Source of the DNA: an uncultured Eubacteriales bacterium
GTDB taxonomy: Bacteria; Bacillota; Clostridia; Oscillospirales; Oscillospiraceae
Assembly (NCBI GenBank): GCA_900545515.1
Contig: UQZA01000007.1
Location: forward strand, 40,738-104,737
Direction: 5' to 3'
Length of the DNA: 64,000 nt
Position numbers and translations under genes: made by a program. Below the pieces are notes generated by a model that was given only the letters and a program-made list of their open reading frames with translations, searched no databases and was not told the DNA's origin. Positions 58,840 to 64,000 of this stretch are shown here, in pieces; positions within the stretch are counted from its first letter, which is position 1, and the number at the start of each line of letters is the position of its first letter.

Positions 58840-59262
58840 TTACTTCTTCGCTGCCTTGGGCCGCTTGGCGCCGTACTTGGACCGGGACTGCTTCCGGTTC
58901 TGCACGCCCTGGGTATCCAGAGTGCCGCGGATGATGTGGTAACGGACGCCGGGCAGGTCCCTGACACGGCCGCCGCGGATCAGCACCACAGAGTGCTCCT
59001 GCAGGTTGTGGCCCACACCGGGGATATACGCAGAGACCTCATAACCGTTGGTCAGACGCACACGGGCGATCTTCCGCAGAGCGGAGTTCGGCTTCTTGGG
59101 GGTGGTGGTTCTGACGGCGGTGCAGACACCTCTCTTCTGGGGGGAAGACAGGTCGGTGGTCTTGTTCTGCAGGGTGTTCAGGCCCTTCTGCAGAGCGGGA
59201 GAAGTAGACTTGTAGGTAGCCTGCTGTCTGCCCTTTCTCACGAGCTGGTTAAAAGTAGGCAT
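58840..59262 (-). CDS. rpsL: Ribosomal protein S12
   Basis: 140 residues with TTTPKKPNSALRKIARVRLT and GGRVRDLPGVRYHIIRGTLD, the decoding-site loops. Lysines at the streptomycin-resistance positions (TPKKPNS and RVRDLPGV regions) are as in sensitive strains. It is the first conserved gene of the str block, separated from rpsG by a hairpin-containing gap. Confidence 0.98.
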   Translation of the reverse strand: MPTFNQLVRKGRQQATYKSTSPALQKGLNTLQNKTTDLSSPQKRGVCTAVRTTTPKKPNSALRKIARVRLTNGYEVSAYIPGVGHNLQEHSVVLIRGGRVRDLPGVRYHIIRGTLDTQGVQNRKQSRSKYGAKRPKAAKK

Positions 59263-59328
59263 TGGTTTCTCCTTTCTTTCGTTCTCGCCATGGGGCGGAT
59301 TTTATATCCTCGGGAAAACCCGGAAGGA

Positions 59329-59640
59329 TCAGGTGCCGGGGGTGATGACGGCTGCTGCCGCCGCGCCTACGTGAATGCCGCAGGCTCTGCCCAGGTCTTC
59401 CATGGTGGAGACCCAGGTACACGGTACCTGGCACTGGCTGCAGAGCTGGACAACGGAGGCGGTCAGATGGGGGTCGGCGTTTTCCGCCAGGAAGACCCGC
59501 TGGGCGCGGCCCTCCCGGAGCGCCTTTTTCAGCTGTTTGACGCCGACAACCTTCTGCTCCGTTCTCAGCTCCCAAAGCGAAGGCGGTACCTCTGGGGCTG
59601 TCTCATTCAGAATGTCCATACGAGAGTCTATTATACTCAA
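59329..59640 (-). CDS. L7Ae/YbxF-type ribosomal protein
   Basis: Up to 103 residues, with the L7Ae core KVVGVKQLKKALREGRAQRV, FLAENADPHLTASVVQLCS and MEDLGRACGIHVGAAAAAVI. It binds K-turn RNA, as YbxF does in Bacillus. The start is uncertain: the TTG at 59640 overlaps the -10 box of the promoter at 59630-59657, so it cannot be used by that transcript. The ATG at 59619 would be nearly leaderless, and shorter forms are possible. It lies between rpoC and rpsL, its standard place. Confidence 0.85.
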   Translation of the reverse strand: MSIIDSRMDILNETAPEVPPSLWELRTEQKVVGVKQLKKALREGRAQRVFLAENADPHLTASVVQLCSQCQVPCTWVSTMEDLGRACGIHVGAAAAAVITPGT

Positions 59641-59657
59641 TTATCCGGAAAAGTCAA
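59630..59657 (-). promoter_or_regulatory. Promoter of the L7Ae-rpsL-rpsG-fusA block
   Basis: On the minus strand, TTGACT (59652-59657) and TATAAT (59630-59635) with a 16-base spacer. Confidence 0.8.
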
Positions 59658-59760
59658 CAAATTTTACCGGGAATTTTCTCGGTTTTGCCAGATTAGTTTT
59701 CCCGTCTGCCGGGAATTCATACCAGTACAGGCAAAAATTTTGCAGCATGAAGTCAGGCAA

Positions 59761-59796
59761 CCGCCTCCAGGCGAAGGAAGCTTCACCTGGAGGCGG
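59761..59796 (-). terminator. Hairpin after rpoC
   Basis: CCGCCTCCAGG (59761-59771) pairs perfectly with CCTGGAGGCGG (59786-59796), with an inner GAAG/CTTC. It is 33 bases past the rpoC stop. There is no U-run, so termination may be partial. Confidence 0.65.
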
Positions 59797-59828
59797 CACA
59801 TACCACAGGTCCAACGGCAGGCCGGCTT

Positions 59829-63521
<3,693 letters not shown>

Positions 63522-63535
63522 ACAATCGCGCCTCC

Positions 63536-64000
63536 TTATTCGTCGCCATCCAGCTGGCCGTCTTCCGGCTCTGCCAGATCGCTGAACACATCCATAATAT
63601 CCTCAGGTCCGTCCTCGTCCACGTTATAGCCGGATTCAAAGACCTCCTGCTCATCGGTGACGTAGGTCTCGTCTTCGGTGGAGTAGATCACCTCGTCATC
63701 CTCGTCCTCATCCTTCAGCTCGATCTCGTTGCCGGATTCATCCAGCACCCGGATGTCCAGGCACAGGGACTGGAGCTCCTTCACCAGAACCTTGAAGGAC
63801 TCTGGCACACCGGGCTTGGGCACATTGTTGCCCTTGACGATGGCCTCGTAGGTCTTCACACGGCCGGTGATGTCGTCGGACTTCACCGTGAGAATCTCCT
63901 GGAGGGTATAGGCTGCGCCATAGGCCTCCAGCGCCCAGACTTCCATTTCGCCGAAGCGCTGGCCACCGAACTGGGCCTTGCCGCCCAGAGGCTGCTGGGT
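63536..64000 (-). CDS. rpoB: RNA polymerase beta subunit, C-terminal part (partial)
   Basis: The frame is open to the window edge, giving the last 154 residues. PLGGKAQFGGQRFGEMEVWA followed by LEAYGAAYTLQEILTVKSDD and VPESFKVLVKELQSL is the RpoB C-terminal clamp. It then has a long acidic tail of about 65 residues (DEDEDDEVIYSTEDETY and onward) ending GQLDGDE, longer than in Bacillus. rpoC follows after 14 bases. Confidence 0.97.
   Translation of the reverse strand, partial: TQQPLGGKAQFGGQRFGEMEVWALEAYGAAYTLQEILTVKSDDITGRVKTYEAIVKGNNVPKPGVPESFKVLVKELQSLCLDIRVLDESGNEIELKDEDEDDEVIYSTEDETYVTDEQEVFESGYNVDEDGPEDIMDVFSDLAEPEDGQLDGDE

Overview
The window looks like a chromosomal segment of a high-GC, spore-forming Firmicute of the Oscillospiraceae type (gut relatives of Flavonifractor, Lawsonibacter or Intestinimonas are my guess). 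The reasons are strong AGGAGG ribosome sites, a sporulation sigma-K gene, class 1B dihydroorotate dehydrogenase with PyrK, PyrB plus PyrI, CdaA/CdaR, PrkC/Stp, RemA, and the Firmicutes order rpoB-rpoC-L7Ae-rpsL-rpsG-fusA-tuf. No tRNA, CRISPR array or prophage was seen.

Layout. 1-9830 (+): the 3' part of a Wzx/Wzy-type capsule or exopolysaccharide operon. It has CapF and CapG for UDP-L-FucNAc, four glycosyltransferases, LicD, a Wzy-like polymerase, a Wzx flippase and a Wzz-like protein, nearly all joined by 4-base overlaps. 9903-13912 (+): a MarR repressor with two tandem operators and a heterodimeric ABC exporter. 14129-16630: sigK (-), a nucleosidase gene (+) bracketed by ~110-bp inverted repeats, and rnpB (-). 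16842-22466 (-): the pyrimidine operon pyrC-K-D-F-E-B-I. 22777 (+): a VanZ-like gene. 23627-30047 (-): two transcripts that appear to form one metal regulon. They share palindromic GTTAGC-N4-GCTAAC sites and include a DtxR-family repressor, a CydDC-like ABC pair, YgbA and YbaN proteins, an HMA metal-binding protein, a methyltransferase, and small candidate ORFs. A truncated group II intron lies at its edge, just behind the rsgA terminator.

30233-45423 (-): a housekeeping block in reverse order, cdaA-cdaR-rseC-yicC-remA-gmk-rpoZ-priA-def-fmt-rsmB-rlmN, then stp-prkC-rsgA from its own promoter behind a dispersed repeat. 45815-54458: a polyferredoxin, a small lipoprotein, a phosphatase-acetyltransferase fusion co-transcribed with a second, active-site-altered OMP decarboxylase, a very large S8 protease with SLH domains, and a broken hypothetical gene. 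54799-64000 (-): tuf, fusA, rpsG, rpsL, an L7Ae-type protein, rpoC and the 3' end of rpoB.

The most unusual parts are the DtxR-type regulon with its small Cys/His ORF, the nucleosidase inside inverted repeats, the PyrF paralogue that lacks the catalytic lysine, and several families of dispersed intergenic hairpin repeats.
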